8,954 nt of DNA from an uncultured Saprospiraceae bacterium (lineage in GTDB: Bacteria > Bacteroidota > Bacteroidia > Chitinophagales > Saprospiraceae): contig CALHUZ010000181.1 of the NCBI GenBank assembly GCA_938039305.1, positions 1 to 8,954 on the forward strand, in the 5' to 3' direction. This document shows, piece after piece, positions 1 through 6,374 of this stretch. The first letter of the stretch is position 1. Each line of letters opens with the position of its first letter. The notes below the pieces were generated by a model. That model saw only the letters and a list, made by a program, of their open reading frames with translations, had not been told where the DNA came from and ran no database searches. Made by a program: the position numbers and the translations under genes.

Positions 1-26
1 AAGGTTTTATCACAACTTCAGTGCGA

Positions 27-1493
27 TTACGCCAAGATATCATGCACCACCTTTCCATGCACATCTGTAAGCCTGAAATCTCTTCCTTGAAACTGATAAG
101 TAAGTCGCTCGTGGTCCAATCCTAATTGATGCAAGATCGTCGCTTGAAGATCATGTACATGCACTTGGCCACTGATACCTTCATAACCGATATCGTCGGT
201 CTCGCCCCAAGTCATGCCTGTCTTAATACCGCCACCAGTCATCCACATTGTGAATGCATTGCCATGATGATCTCTTCCTTCGAAAGGATTAGTGATCCCT
301 TCCCTATTCTCTTGCATCGGTGTTCTTCCGAACTCCCCACCCCATACGATCAATGTATCGTCTAACATGCCGCGCTGCTTCAGATCCAAGACAAGTGCTG
401 TCATCCCTTTATCCACCTCTTCACATCGTTCTTTGAATCCTCCATTCAGATTTTCAAATTGGTTACTTCCATGTGAGTCCCATCCTCGATGATACAATTG
501 TATAAATCTCACACCTCGCTCTGCAAGCCGACGTGCGAGTAGACAGTTGTTAGCGAATGACAACTCTCCTGGATTCGTGCCGTACATCTCATGGATGTAA
601 TCTGGTTCTTCTTCAACATTGGTGGCACCTGGTACCGTCATTTGCATTTTGAAAGCTAACTCGTATTGCGCCATTCGAGATAGTATTTCCGGATCACCCA
701 CTTCCTGATATGCAGATTCATTGATCTGATTGATGGCCTTGATGACATCTCTTCTGACATTGCGAGATACCTTATCGGGATTGTTCATAAAGAGGACTGG
801 CTCTCCCTTAGACCTGAACTCTACTCCTTGATATAGCGATGGCAGGAACCCACTTCCCCATAGACTTTTGCCTCCACTCGGCACCGATTGTCCAGAGACC
901 AAGACTACAAAGCCTGGGAGGTTTTCATTTTCAGAACCTAATCCATATGTCACCCATGAACCGAATGATGGCCTGCCTAATCGAGGACTTCCTGTGTGCA
1001 TGAACAACTGTGCAGGAGCGTGATTGAACTCATCAGTTTTTACGGCTTTTAAGAAGCATACTTCATCTACTACTTTCGTGAAATGTGGTAATCGATCTGA
1101 CACCCAAGACTGAGTCTGTCCGTACTGTGCAAAATCAAACTGAGGGCCCAACATGTTAGGCACTCCTTTGATAAATGCAAATCGCTTACCTGCTAACAAT
1201 GAATCAGGACATGGCTTACCATGGAGCTTTTGCAAAAGAGGTTTGTAATCAAATAATTCTAATTGCGACGGCGCACCAGCCATGTGCAAAAATATAACCT
1301 GCTTTGCCTTAGGGATGAAATGAGACTTGCCATTAGAAAGTGAATTAATAGTAGAGCCAATAGAGGATTGTCCAGACAAGAGACCAGATAGCGCAGTGGC
1401 ACCAAGGCCTAGTGCACCATTGCGCAAGAAATGTCTTCGCGTCAGATAGGTGCTATCAGCTGTTTGTAATTCTTCGATTAACTTCTTCGACAT
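27..1493 (-). CDS. Tat-exported DUF1501 family protein
   Basis: This 488-residue protein belongs to the DUF1501 family, an alkaline-phosphatase/sulfatase-like fold of unproven activity. The N-terminus has a twin-arginine signal (TRRHFLRN, residues 18-25) followed by a hydrophobic stretch rich in Gly, Ala and Leu to about residue 40, so export in folded form is expected. Family hallmarks appear in order: ARRLAERGVRFIQ near 320-332, GWDSHGSNQ near 337-345, GGEFGRTP near 385-392, GRDHHGNAFTMW near 406-417, then a C-terminal block with LDHERLTY and GRDFRLTDVHG. The conserved Asp, His and Glu residues in these blocks could bind metal, but this is inferred from the fold. It lies 1 nt downstream of the PSCyt1/DUF1549/DUF1553 gene, the usual partner of this family, and is probably translationally coupled to it. 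Length and both ends look intact. The family call is secure; the substrate and reaction are unknown. Confidence 0.95.
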   Translation of the reverse strand: MSKKLIEELQTADSTYLTRRHFLRNGALGLGATALSGLLSGQSSIGSTINSLSNGKSHFIPKAKQVIFLHMAGAPSQLELFDYKPLLQKLHGKPCPDSLLAGKRFAFIKGVPNMLGPQFDFAQYGQTQSWVSDRLPHFTKVVDEVCFLKAVKTDEFNHAPAQLFMHTGSPRLGRPSFGSWVTYGLGSENENLPGFVVLVSGQSVPSGGKSLWGSGFLPSLYQGVEFRSKGEPVLFMNNPDKVSRNVRRDVIKAINQINESAYQEVGDPEILSRMAQYELAFKMQMTVPGATNVEEEPDYIHEMYGTNPGELSFANNCLLARRLAERGVRFIQLYHRGWDSHGSNQFENLNGGFKERCEEVDKGMTALVLDLKQRGMLDDTLIVWGGEFGRTPMQENREGITNPFEGRDHHGNAFTMWMTGGGIKTGMTWGETDDIGYEGISGQVHVHDLQATILHQLGLDHERLTYQFQGRDFRLTDVHGKVVHDILA

Positions 1494-1494
1494 A

Positions 1495-3780
1495 TCATCC
1501 TTTCATTAATACTTCATCAAGGTTAAATATAGCTGATGCTATCGCCAATGTAGCTTGAGCATCAATCTCTTCATCATTTAACTTTTCTATACTGTCTTGT
1601 TCAACTTCTTCTTGATATTGAAGCGCTACACTTTTATACAATTCTGAAAGCACTTCTAATATCTTCTCATCCGGCTTTTTATGAAGAACGCGTTCGTACC
1701 CAGTTGCAATCCGACTTTCAATTTCTTTTTCTTCCAGCATGATCTTAGCTAATTGTTGCGTTGCTTGCACAAATACTGGATCATTAAGTGTCACAAGTGC
1801 TTGCAGTGGCGTATTGGTTCTGATCCTTCTGGAAACACATATCTCACGACTTGGTGTATCAAAAGTCGTCATGGAAGGATATGGACTTACACGCCTCCAA
1901 AAGGTATACAACCCTCTTCTATAATTGTCTCCATCGTCTGAGGTCTCCCAACGACCAACATGTCTGATGGCATTCCAAACACCCTCTGGTTGATATGGCA
2001 TCACACTCGGTCCATATACAGTCGGATTAAATAATCCACTGGCAACCAATACCTGATCTCTTATCTGCTCAGCACTTAACCTAAACCTTGGACCTCTTGC
2101 TAACAATCTATTATAGGGATCACGCTGCACAAGCGATTCAGATACATTAGAGCTTTGCTGATAGGTAGCGGAAGTGACAATCTCCTTCACTAATCGCTTT
2201 ATACTCCAATTCCATTCTGTAGATAATTGGACGGCCAGATAATCCAGCAATTCTGGATGCGATGGCAACGCTCCTTGTGTTCCAAAGTCTTCTAATGTCT
2301 CTACGATACCGATTCCAAATATTTCTGCCCACACGCGATTCACAATCACCCTTGCTGTCAATGGGTTCTTTTCACTTACTAACCATTTGGCGAAAGCCAG
2401 ACGATCAGGCACGTTCATAGAATCTTCGGACATTTCTAAAAAGCCAGGAATGGCAGGTTGTACCTCCTTGCCATGAACCAACCAATTACCCCGTTCAAAC
2501 AAATGAGTGGCACGACGCTCTTCCTCACTTTGCTCCTTCATAACAGGCACAGACATAGGTTCAATCTCAGCAATCAATGAAGTTATCGAGTCAACTTTAA
2601 GTTGATCTATACTCCCCTCGCCTTGTATCGAAGAAAGCTGACTTTCTAATTTTAATTTATAATCTGACTGTGCCGGTGTGATGAGACTATGTAAGGGTTG
2701 ATCTCTTGAATAGTCTCGATCCGTTGTGGTATTAAATAAAGCATAAGAATTGTAATAGTCATCATGAACTATTGGATCATATGGATGGCTGTGACACTGG
2801 ACGCACGACATGGTCACACCTTGCCATACTTCATAAGTCGTATTAACTCGGTCAAAGACTGCTGCGACTCGATACTCTTCATCATCCGTACCGCCTTCAT
2901 CATTCGTCATAGTATTGCGATGAAAGGCAGTCGCCAAAATCTGATCATCTTGGGCATCCGGTAAAAGATCTCCACCTAATTGCTGGATGGTGAATTCATC
3001 AAAAGGTAGATCTCTATTAAAGGCATGTATCACCCAATCTCTGAAAGCCCACATAGTAGGTCGTAGTATGTCTTTCTGATATCCCTGGCTATCGGCGTAT
3101 CTGGAAAGATCCATCCACATAGCAGCCCATCGCTCCCCATAATGTTCGGATGCCAATAAGTCGTCTACCAGCTGCTCTGTTGGCATCCCTTTATTCAAAT
3201 ACTGATTTGCCAATACTTCATCAGGAGGAAGTCCGATCACATCCAAGCTAATCCTTCTTAAGAGCACTTCTTTAGATGCAGTTGGTGCAGGCATAAGCTC
3301 CTCACTTTTTAGCCTTTGCAAAACGAACCTGTCTATATCATTGGCTATCCATGTATCTTCTGAATCGGGTGGTCGAATCAAAGTATCGAGTGGTACGAAA
3401 GACCAATGGTCATTCCACTTAGCTCCCTGATCAATCCACTTTTCAACTAAAGCGATTTCCCTATCTGTCAGTCGTTCTTCATCAGGCGGCATGACTTGAT
3501 CTGGGTCTGTAGACTTGATCCTGTGAAGCACTTCACTTGATGCTGGGTCTCCAGCCACAACTGCTCTATGTCCTGTTTCTAATGTTGTCAGCATAGACTC
3601 TCTGAACAGAAAACTCAAGCCTGCCTGTTGCCTTACGCCTCCATGACAAGACATACACTTCCTATTCAACAAGGGCTTTATATCCTTGCTAAAGTCAACT
3701 TCAGAAGGGAGTCCGTGTGGATCACTACCACAACTAAACATCAGTGCAAAAAGCACCCCACATAGGAGTAATTTCTTCAT
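1495..3780 (-). CDS. PSCyt1-DUF1549-DUF1553 (PSD1) cytochrome-like lipoprotein
   Basis: This 761-residue protein has the planctomycete-type cytochrome architecture. A short lipoprotein-type signal peptide ends in a loose lipobox, LMFSC with Cys17, followed by GSD, so anchoring in the envelope is likely. The PSCyt1 domain (about 30-125) has a haem c motif CMSCH (42-46), a likely axial-ligand region DQVMPP near 93-98, and LTDREIALVEKWIDQGA. DUF1549 (about 145-350) contains RRISLDVIGLPP, HYGERWAAMWMDLSRYADS and a second haem-type motif CVQCHSHPYDP near 325-335. A hydrophilic linker (about 375-430) precedes DUF1553 (about 455 to the end), with NPLTARVIVNRVW, DFGTQG, the LSAEQIRDQ block, RRIRTNTPLQALVTLNDP and the closing AIFNLDEVL. 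It heads a two-gene unit with the DUF1501 gene. Electron transfer or a redox role is inferred from the CxxCH motifs; the true function of this family is not established. The ATG at 3778-3780 is followed directly by a good signal peptide. Confidence 0.95.
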   Translation of the reverse strand: MKKLLLCGVLFALMFSCGSDPHGLPSEVDFSKDIKPLLNRKCMSCHGGVRQQAGLSFLFRESMLTTLETGHRAVVAGDPASSEVLHRIKSTDPDQVMPPDEERLTDREIALVEKWIDQGAKWNDHWSFVPLDTLIRPPDSEDTWIANDIDRFVLQRLKSEELMPAPTASKEVLLRRISLDVIGLPPDEVLANQYLNKGMPTEQLVDDLLASEHYGERWAAMWMDLSRYADSQGYQKDILRPTMWAFRDWVIHAFNRDLPFDEFTIQQLGGDLLPDAQDDQILATAFHRNTMTNDEGGTDDEEYRVAAVFDRVNTTYEVWQGVTMSCVQCHSHPYDPIVHDDYYNSYALFNTTTDRDYSRDQPLHSLITPAQSDYKLKLESQLSSIQGEGSIDQLKVDSITSLIAEIEPMSVPVMKEQSEEERRATHLFERGNWLVHGKEVQPAIPGFLEMSEDSMNVPDRLAFAKWLVSEKNPLTARVIVNRVWAEIFGIGIVETLEDFGTQGALPSHPELLDYLAVQLSTEWNWSIKRLVKEIVTSATYQQSSNVSESLVQRDPYNRLLARGPRFRLSAEQIRDQVLVASGLFNPTVYGPSVMPYQPEGVWNAIRHVGRWETSDDGDNYRRGLYTFWRRVSPYPSMTTFDTPSREICVSRRIRTNTPLQALVTLNDPVFVQATQQLAKIMLEEKEIESRIATGYERVLHKKPDEKILEVLSELYKSVALQYQEEVEQDSIEKLNDEEIDAQATLAIASAIFNLDEVLMKG
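1498..1504 (-). promoter_or_regulatory. ribosome binding site inside the preceding gene's 3' end
   Basis: On the minus strand GAAAGGA lies 4 nt before the ATG of the DUF1501 gene and overlaps the last codons of the upstream gene, whose TGA is separated from the ATG by one base. This supports translational coupling of the two genes and the chosen start. Few other genes in the window have a recognisable Shine-Dalgarno sequence. Confidence 0.45.
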
Positions 3781-3904
3781 ATAAATAATGAGAACATTAA
3801 TATAGGAATTTTTGATCTGCTCAACGGCAGCAAAAAGACTTTAGATAATGATGAAATGGAGAGTAACTATACTCACAAAACTTAAGTAAGCCTATTCTGA
3901 CTTA

Positions 3905-3918
3905 TTAACTTAAGTCAA
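3905..3918. promoter_or_regulatory. near-palindromic Crp/Fnr-like box upstream of the beta-barrel gene
   Basis: The sequence is TTAACTTAAGTCAA, a dyad with one mismatched pair. It differs at one position from the perfect dyad TTGACTTAAGTCAA found upstream of the TonB receptor. It ends 57 bp before the ATG at 3976 and lies about 125 bp from the divergent start at 3780. A 14-bp dyad with TTGAC/GTCAA-type half-sites and a 4-bp centre has the geometry of Crp/Fnr-family operators. The same intergenic region carries another copy of the ACTTAAGT core at 3880-3887, but without the flanking symmetry. Binding by any factor is inference. Confidence 0.45.
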
Positions 3919-3921
3919 CCG

Positions 3922-3939
3922 ATCACTCTGAGTAGTGAT
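3922..3939. promoter_or_regulatory. inverted repeat, possible operator
   Basis: ATCACT and AGTGAT form a perfect 6-bp inverted repeat around CTGAGT, and the inner bases ACTC/GAGT can also pair. It starts 3 bp after the TTAACTTAAGTCAA box and ends 36 bp before the ATG at 3976, where a promoter or operator would be expected. There is no run of T residues typical of an intrinsic terminator immediately after it. It could be a second regulator site or chance. Confidence 0.3.
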
Positions 3940-3975
3940 TTAATTTTACACTATTATTTAAACAAAAATTAGAAA

Positions 3976-4527
3976 ATGAAACTCACCAGAACAATAACCA
4001 TTGTAATCCTGTGCTTCTTATGTGCTACCACGCAGGCCCAAGATTCTTGGATCAAAAATATAGAATGGGAAATACTAAAACTTGGCTATTCTAATACTTC
4101 AGATATCGCAGATATAAAATCTGGATATTTTGCAGGAAGCGAGCTACGATATAAAATTTCTAATCGGGTCTCAATAGGAATCGCCACTGATTTTTCCTTA
4201 TTCCTTTCTAACATAGAAGGTGATGATTTTAATTTTGACTATGCAGCGATTGGATCGTTGACGTCTGACTATTATACTTCTTGGAATAATAACAAACGGG
4301 CATTTTTTGGATTTACACTTGGCACCCTTTCAACTAACACTATATATTTTGTTGATGGAGAGGAGGTGAGTAGATTAGAAGAAGCTGAAGACCTTGTCTT
4401 CGGCCCAAGAATAGGATTTGAATTCAAGAAAATGCGGGTAAGCCTCCAACAAAATATAAGTACAAGTAAGGAAATCCCAAATGTTCTGACTCTTCACGTT
4501 GGATTTACGCTATGGCAAAATAGATAA
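3976..4527 (+). CDS. secreted hypothetical protein, probable small outer-membrane beta-barrel
   Basis: This 183-residue protein has no family that I recognise with certainty. Residues 1-21 form a clear Sec signal peptide: basic start MKLTR, a hydrophobic core ITIVILCFLCA, and a likely cleavage after TTQA before QD. The mature part has alternating polar and hydrophobic strands separated by Gly/Asn/Asp-rich turns, for example SELRYKISNRVSIGIATDFSLF, RAFFGFTLGTLS, FGPRIGFEFKKMRVSLQQN and the C-terminal LTLHVGFTLW. That pattern suits a porin-family or OmpA-like eight-stranded barrel, although this is inferred from pattern alone. The ATG is preceded by an A-rich stretch (TTAGAAA) and no strong Shine-Dalgarno sequence, as is common in Bacteroidota. 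The gene is transcribed divergently from the cytochrome-like gene and converges on the Crp/Fnr gene 40 bp away. Its upstream region holds two dyads that could control it. Confidence 0.8.
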   Translation: MKLTRTITIVILCFLCATTQAQDSWIKNIEWEILKLGYSNTSDIADIKSGYFAGSELRYKISNRVSIGIATDFSLFLSNIEGDDFNFDYAAIGSLTSDYYTSWNNNKRAFFGFTLGTLSTNTIYFVDGEEVSRLEEAEDLVFGPRIGFEFKKMRVSLQQNISTSKEIPNVLTLHVGFTLWQNR

Positions 4528-4567
4528 TTATAACCCTTACAATTATAAACCGTATGCTATCTAAGAT

Positions 4568-5170
4568 CTACTTGTTGGCAAGTCGTTTTCTGATCCTGCT
4601 CAGGGACTCAGGCTTCATACCTAAGTAGCTGGAAAGATGATATTGAGGGACGCGATCTATGAGATCAGGTCTTTCTTTCATCAAGCTTACATATCTCTCT
4701 TCAGGTGAAGCAGAAAGAAACTTGCTGAACTTGTTTTGAAACTCAATGAGTTCTTGCTCAGTCGTCAACCTACACATCTTTTCAAACCTTGGAAAACGCC
4801 TACAGAGCTCTCTTTCTTTTTCAAAACTCACAACACTTATCCGTGAAGGCTCTGCACAAATCAAAGTAAATGCAGATGGCACGTTTCTAGTAGCGTAACT
4901 AATAGTCCCAACAGGCTGATCTTCAGAATAGAAATTACTAGTTTGCTCTAGTCCATCATTTAACCTGAACTGACGAACAAGGCCAGACACCACATAATAT
5001 GACTCTTTAAAGTATTGTCCTTCTGATATCAATACATACCCCTTCTCAAACTCTTTAATGGAATCAAGATCTGCAACAGCCTCTTGCTCTTCCTTTGTCA
5101 GGGCAAAGAATTGTTCCGGAGAAGGAATCTTAGAAATATCGATTTCTTTCAGCGTACTAAGTTTATATGG
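4568..5170 (-). CDS. Crp/Fnr family transcriptional regulator, start codon unresolved
   Basis: The protein has an N-terminal cyclic-nucleotide-binding-type beta-roll (for example EKGYVLISEGQ and YYVVSGLVRQFRLNDG), a dimerisation helix region (LTTEQELIEFQNKFSKFLSASPEERYVSLMKERPDL), and a C-terminal helix-turn-helix VPQYHLSSYLGMKPESLSRIRKRL. The recognition helix has E-S-L-S-R, matching the E-x-x-S-R signature of FNR, which reads TTGA half-sites. No Cys cluster suggests an Fe-S sensor, so the ligand is unknown. The only standard in-frame start is a TTG (5030-5032), but it lies inside the beta-roll and would remove part of the fold. The open frame continues upstream for 46 codons of convincing family sequence, including SPEQFFALTKEEQEAVADL, to a TAG at 5171-5173, giving about 200 codons, the normal length. 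That extension has no ATG, GTG or TTG. A CTG at 5150-5152 would give 194 residues. Alternatively, an ATG at 5181-5183 in another frame would join after a 1-base change. The gene lies 57 bp downstream of the oxidoreductase gene and may be co-transcribed with it. Confidence 0.85.
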   Translation of the reverse strand, partial: PYKLSTLKEIDISKIPSPEQFFALTKEEQEAVADLDSIKEFEKGYVLISEGQYFKESYYVVSGLVRQFRLNDGLEQTSNFYSEDQPVGTISYATRNVPSAFTLICAEPSRISVVSFEKERELCRRFPRFEKMCRLTTEQELIEFQNKFSKFLSASPEERYVSLMKERPDLIDRVPQYHLSSYLGMKPESLSRIRKRLANK

Positions 5171-5230
5171 CTAAGTTAATCATAATCACTAGCTAATTCA
5201 ACTCGGCCATAATAATAGCAGTGATCGACC

Positions 5231-6217
5231 TCACATCTTAGTCAACTCAGCGGGCGGAACAATTTTCAGGATTACATTGCCTGTCTTCATCCCAGTCTGG
5301 ACAAATCTAAAAGCTTCGGCTATGTCCTCTATGGGATAAATCCTATCTATCAATGGCTTAAAAGCTTTGCGAGCTAAAAGATCACTCATGTGTCTAATAC
5401 TCCTTTTAGTATTAACTGGAATCGGGAAAATAACTCTTTGTCTATCTTTTCGACGTTTAATCAAAGCAAGAAAAATGTTTTCTGCAGACGGTCCTAACTC
5501 TGATGATACGTAGACACCATCTGAAGTCATAATACTTTTGCAAAATTTAAACCTGCTCTTCCCTACCGCATCAAATACGAATTGAAACTTCTTATCAATT
5601 TTCGTAAAATCCCTCTCTTGATAGTTGATCACTTCATGTACCCCTAATGACTCAATAATTGATACACTTTTGGCATCACACACTGCAGTGATCTCTACAT
5701 CCTCTAATAATAACAATTGAATCGCAGCAGATCCGATCGCCCCAGTTGCGCCATTAACAAGCACTTTATCACCCTTTTTTAAACTAATCTTATTAAGAAA
5801 GTTATAGGCATAATGAGCCCCTTCCGCGCTTGCAGCTGCCTGCGCATAAGTAATAGACTTAGGTATCATGCCGATCGCTTGATCTTCCTCAATCGTCATA
5901 TATTCTGCATGAGAACTAAGTCCTTCATCGTTAAGACCAAATACTCTGTCACCTACTCTAAACTCAGTGACATCTTCTCCTATCGCTTCAACCTGTCCTG
6001 CAAAGTCGGTCCCAGTAATGATCCTTTTGGGCTTCCACAAACCAACAAAGAGACGCATGACCCACGGCTTACCAGTAAGTATGCTACAATCTGTGCGATT
6101 CACTGTTGTCGCATATACCTTGATAAGGACTTCTTTCGCAGTTGGAACAGGAGCTTTTACATCCTCAATGCTTAAGACATCAGGGGCTCCATACTTCTTC
6201 CTAAGGACAGCTTTCAT
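5231..6217 (-). CDS. zinc-independent MDR family NAD(P)-dependent oxidoreductase
   Basis: This 328-residue protein is a medium-chain dehydrogenase/reductase of the quinone oxidoreductase/zeta-crystallin-like branch, expected to act in the cytoplasm. The N-terminal GroES-like domain (about 1-125) has VNRTDCSILTG, GTDFAGQVEAIG and the typical VGDRVFGL. The Rossmann domain starts with KKGDKVLVNGATGAIGSAAIQL (about 147-168); its GATGAIG (G-x-x-G-x-x-G) loop binds the nucleotide. The C-terminal end PIEDIAEAFRFVQTGMKTGNVILKI is characteristic of the family. The four-Cys structural zinc lobe and catalytic zinc ligands of classical alcohol dehydrogenases are absent, so reduction of quinones or enones is more likely than alcohol oxidation; the substrate cannot be told. 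The length is normal and the protein looks complete. The gene is preceded by a terminator hairpin that separates it from the TonB receptor, so it probably has its own promoter, and the Crp/Fnr gene follows 57 bp downstream. Confidence 0.93.
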   Translation of the reverse strand: MKAVLRKKYGAPDVLSIEDVKAPVPTAKEVLIKVYATTVNRTDCSILTGKPWVMRLFVGLWKPKRIITGTDFAGQVEAIGEDVTEFRVGDRVFGLNDEGLSSHAEYMTIEEDQAIGMIPKSITYAQAAASAEGAHYAYNFLNKISLKKGDKVLVNGATGAIGSAAIQLLLLEDVEITAVCDAKSVSIIESLGVHEVINYQERDFTKIDKKFQFVFDAVGKSRFKFCKSIMTSDGVYVSSELGPSAENIFLALIKRRKDRQRVIFPIPVNTKRSIRHMSDLLARKAFKPLIDRIYPIEDIAEAFRFVQTGMKTGNVILKIVPPAELTKM

Positions 6218-6277
6218 AAGTGTAATTATACGTTAATTCAATTATTCCAATTTATCCATTCACCTTTAATCCAAGTT

Positions 6278-6309
6278 AAAATATCCATAGACACAATCGC
6301 GTCTATGGA
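6278..6309 (-). terminator. intrinsic terminator after the TonB receptor gene
   Basis: TCCATAGAC (6284-6292) and GTCTATGGA (6301-6309) form a perfect 9-bp stem with an 8-nt loop. On the minus strand the stem is followed by TATTTT, giving the U-rich tail of a Rho-independent terminator. It lies about 66 bp past the stop of the receptor gene and about 60 bp before the start of the oxidoreductase gene, so it would separate these two transcription units. On the plus strand the stem is not followed by a T run. Confidence 0.7.
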
Positions 6310-6374
6310 CTTCAACCAAATCATAAAAACAATATAAAGTGATCACGGATGTTCATAGATTACAATTCCATTTT

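Noticed and set aside
1..26. Short stretch after the stop of the DUF1501 gene.
   Set aside because: Too short to judge; no hairpin or coding sequence is visible.
126..492. Plus-strand open frames opposite the DUF1501 gene.
   Set aside because: They lie antisense within a strongly supported family gene and show no protein-family features.
4528..4567. AT-rich symmetric sequence between the two convergent genes, with TTATAA on both sides of CCCTTACAA, and a near direct repeat of GGTTATAATT on the minus strand.
   Set aside because: The stem is only six A/T pairs and lacks a T run on either strand, so a terminator cannot be supported.
5813..6236. Plus-strand open frames opposite the oxidoreductase gene.
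   Set aside because: They are antisense to a complete, well-conserved dehydrogenase and have no recognisable domains or signal.
6238..6324. A 28-codon minus-strand frame starting at an ATG (MIWLKSIDAIVSMDILTWIK...) between the receptor and oxidoreductase genes.
   Set aside because: It overlaps the terminator hairpin entirely, has no ribosome binding site and no recognisable family; it is most likely a chance frame.
6339..6346. Palindrome GTGATCAC downstream of the TonB receptor gene.
   Set aside because: It is short, downstream of a gene end and separated from the next promoter by the terminator; chance is likely.
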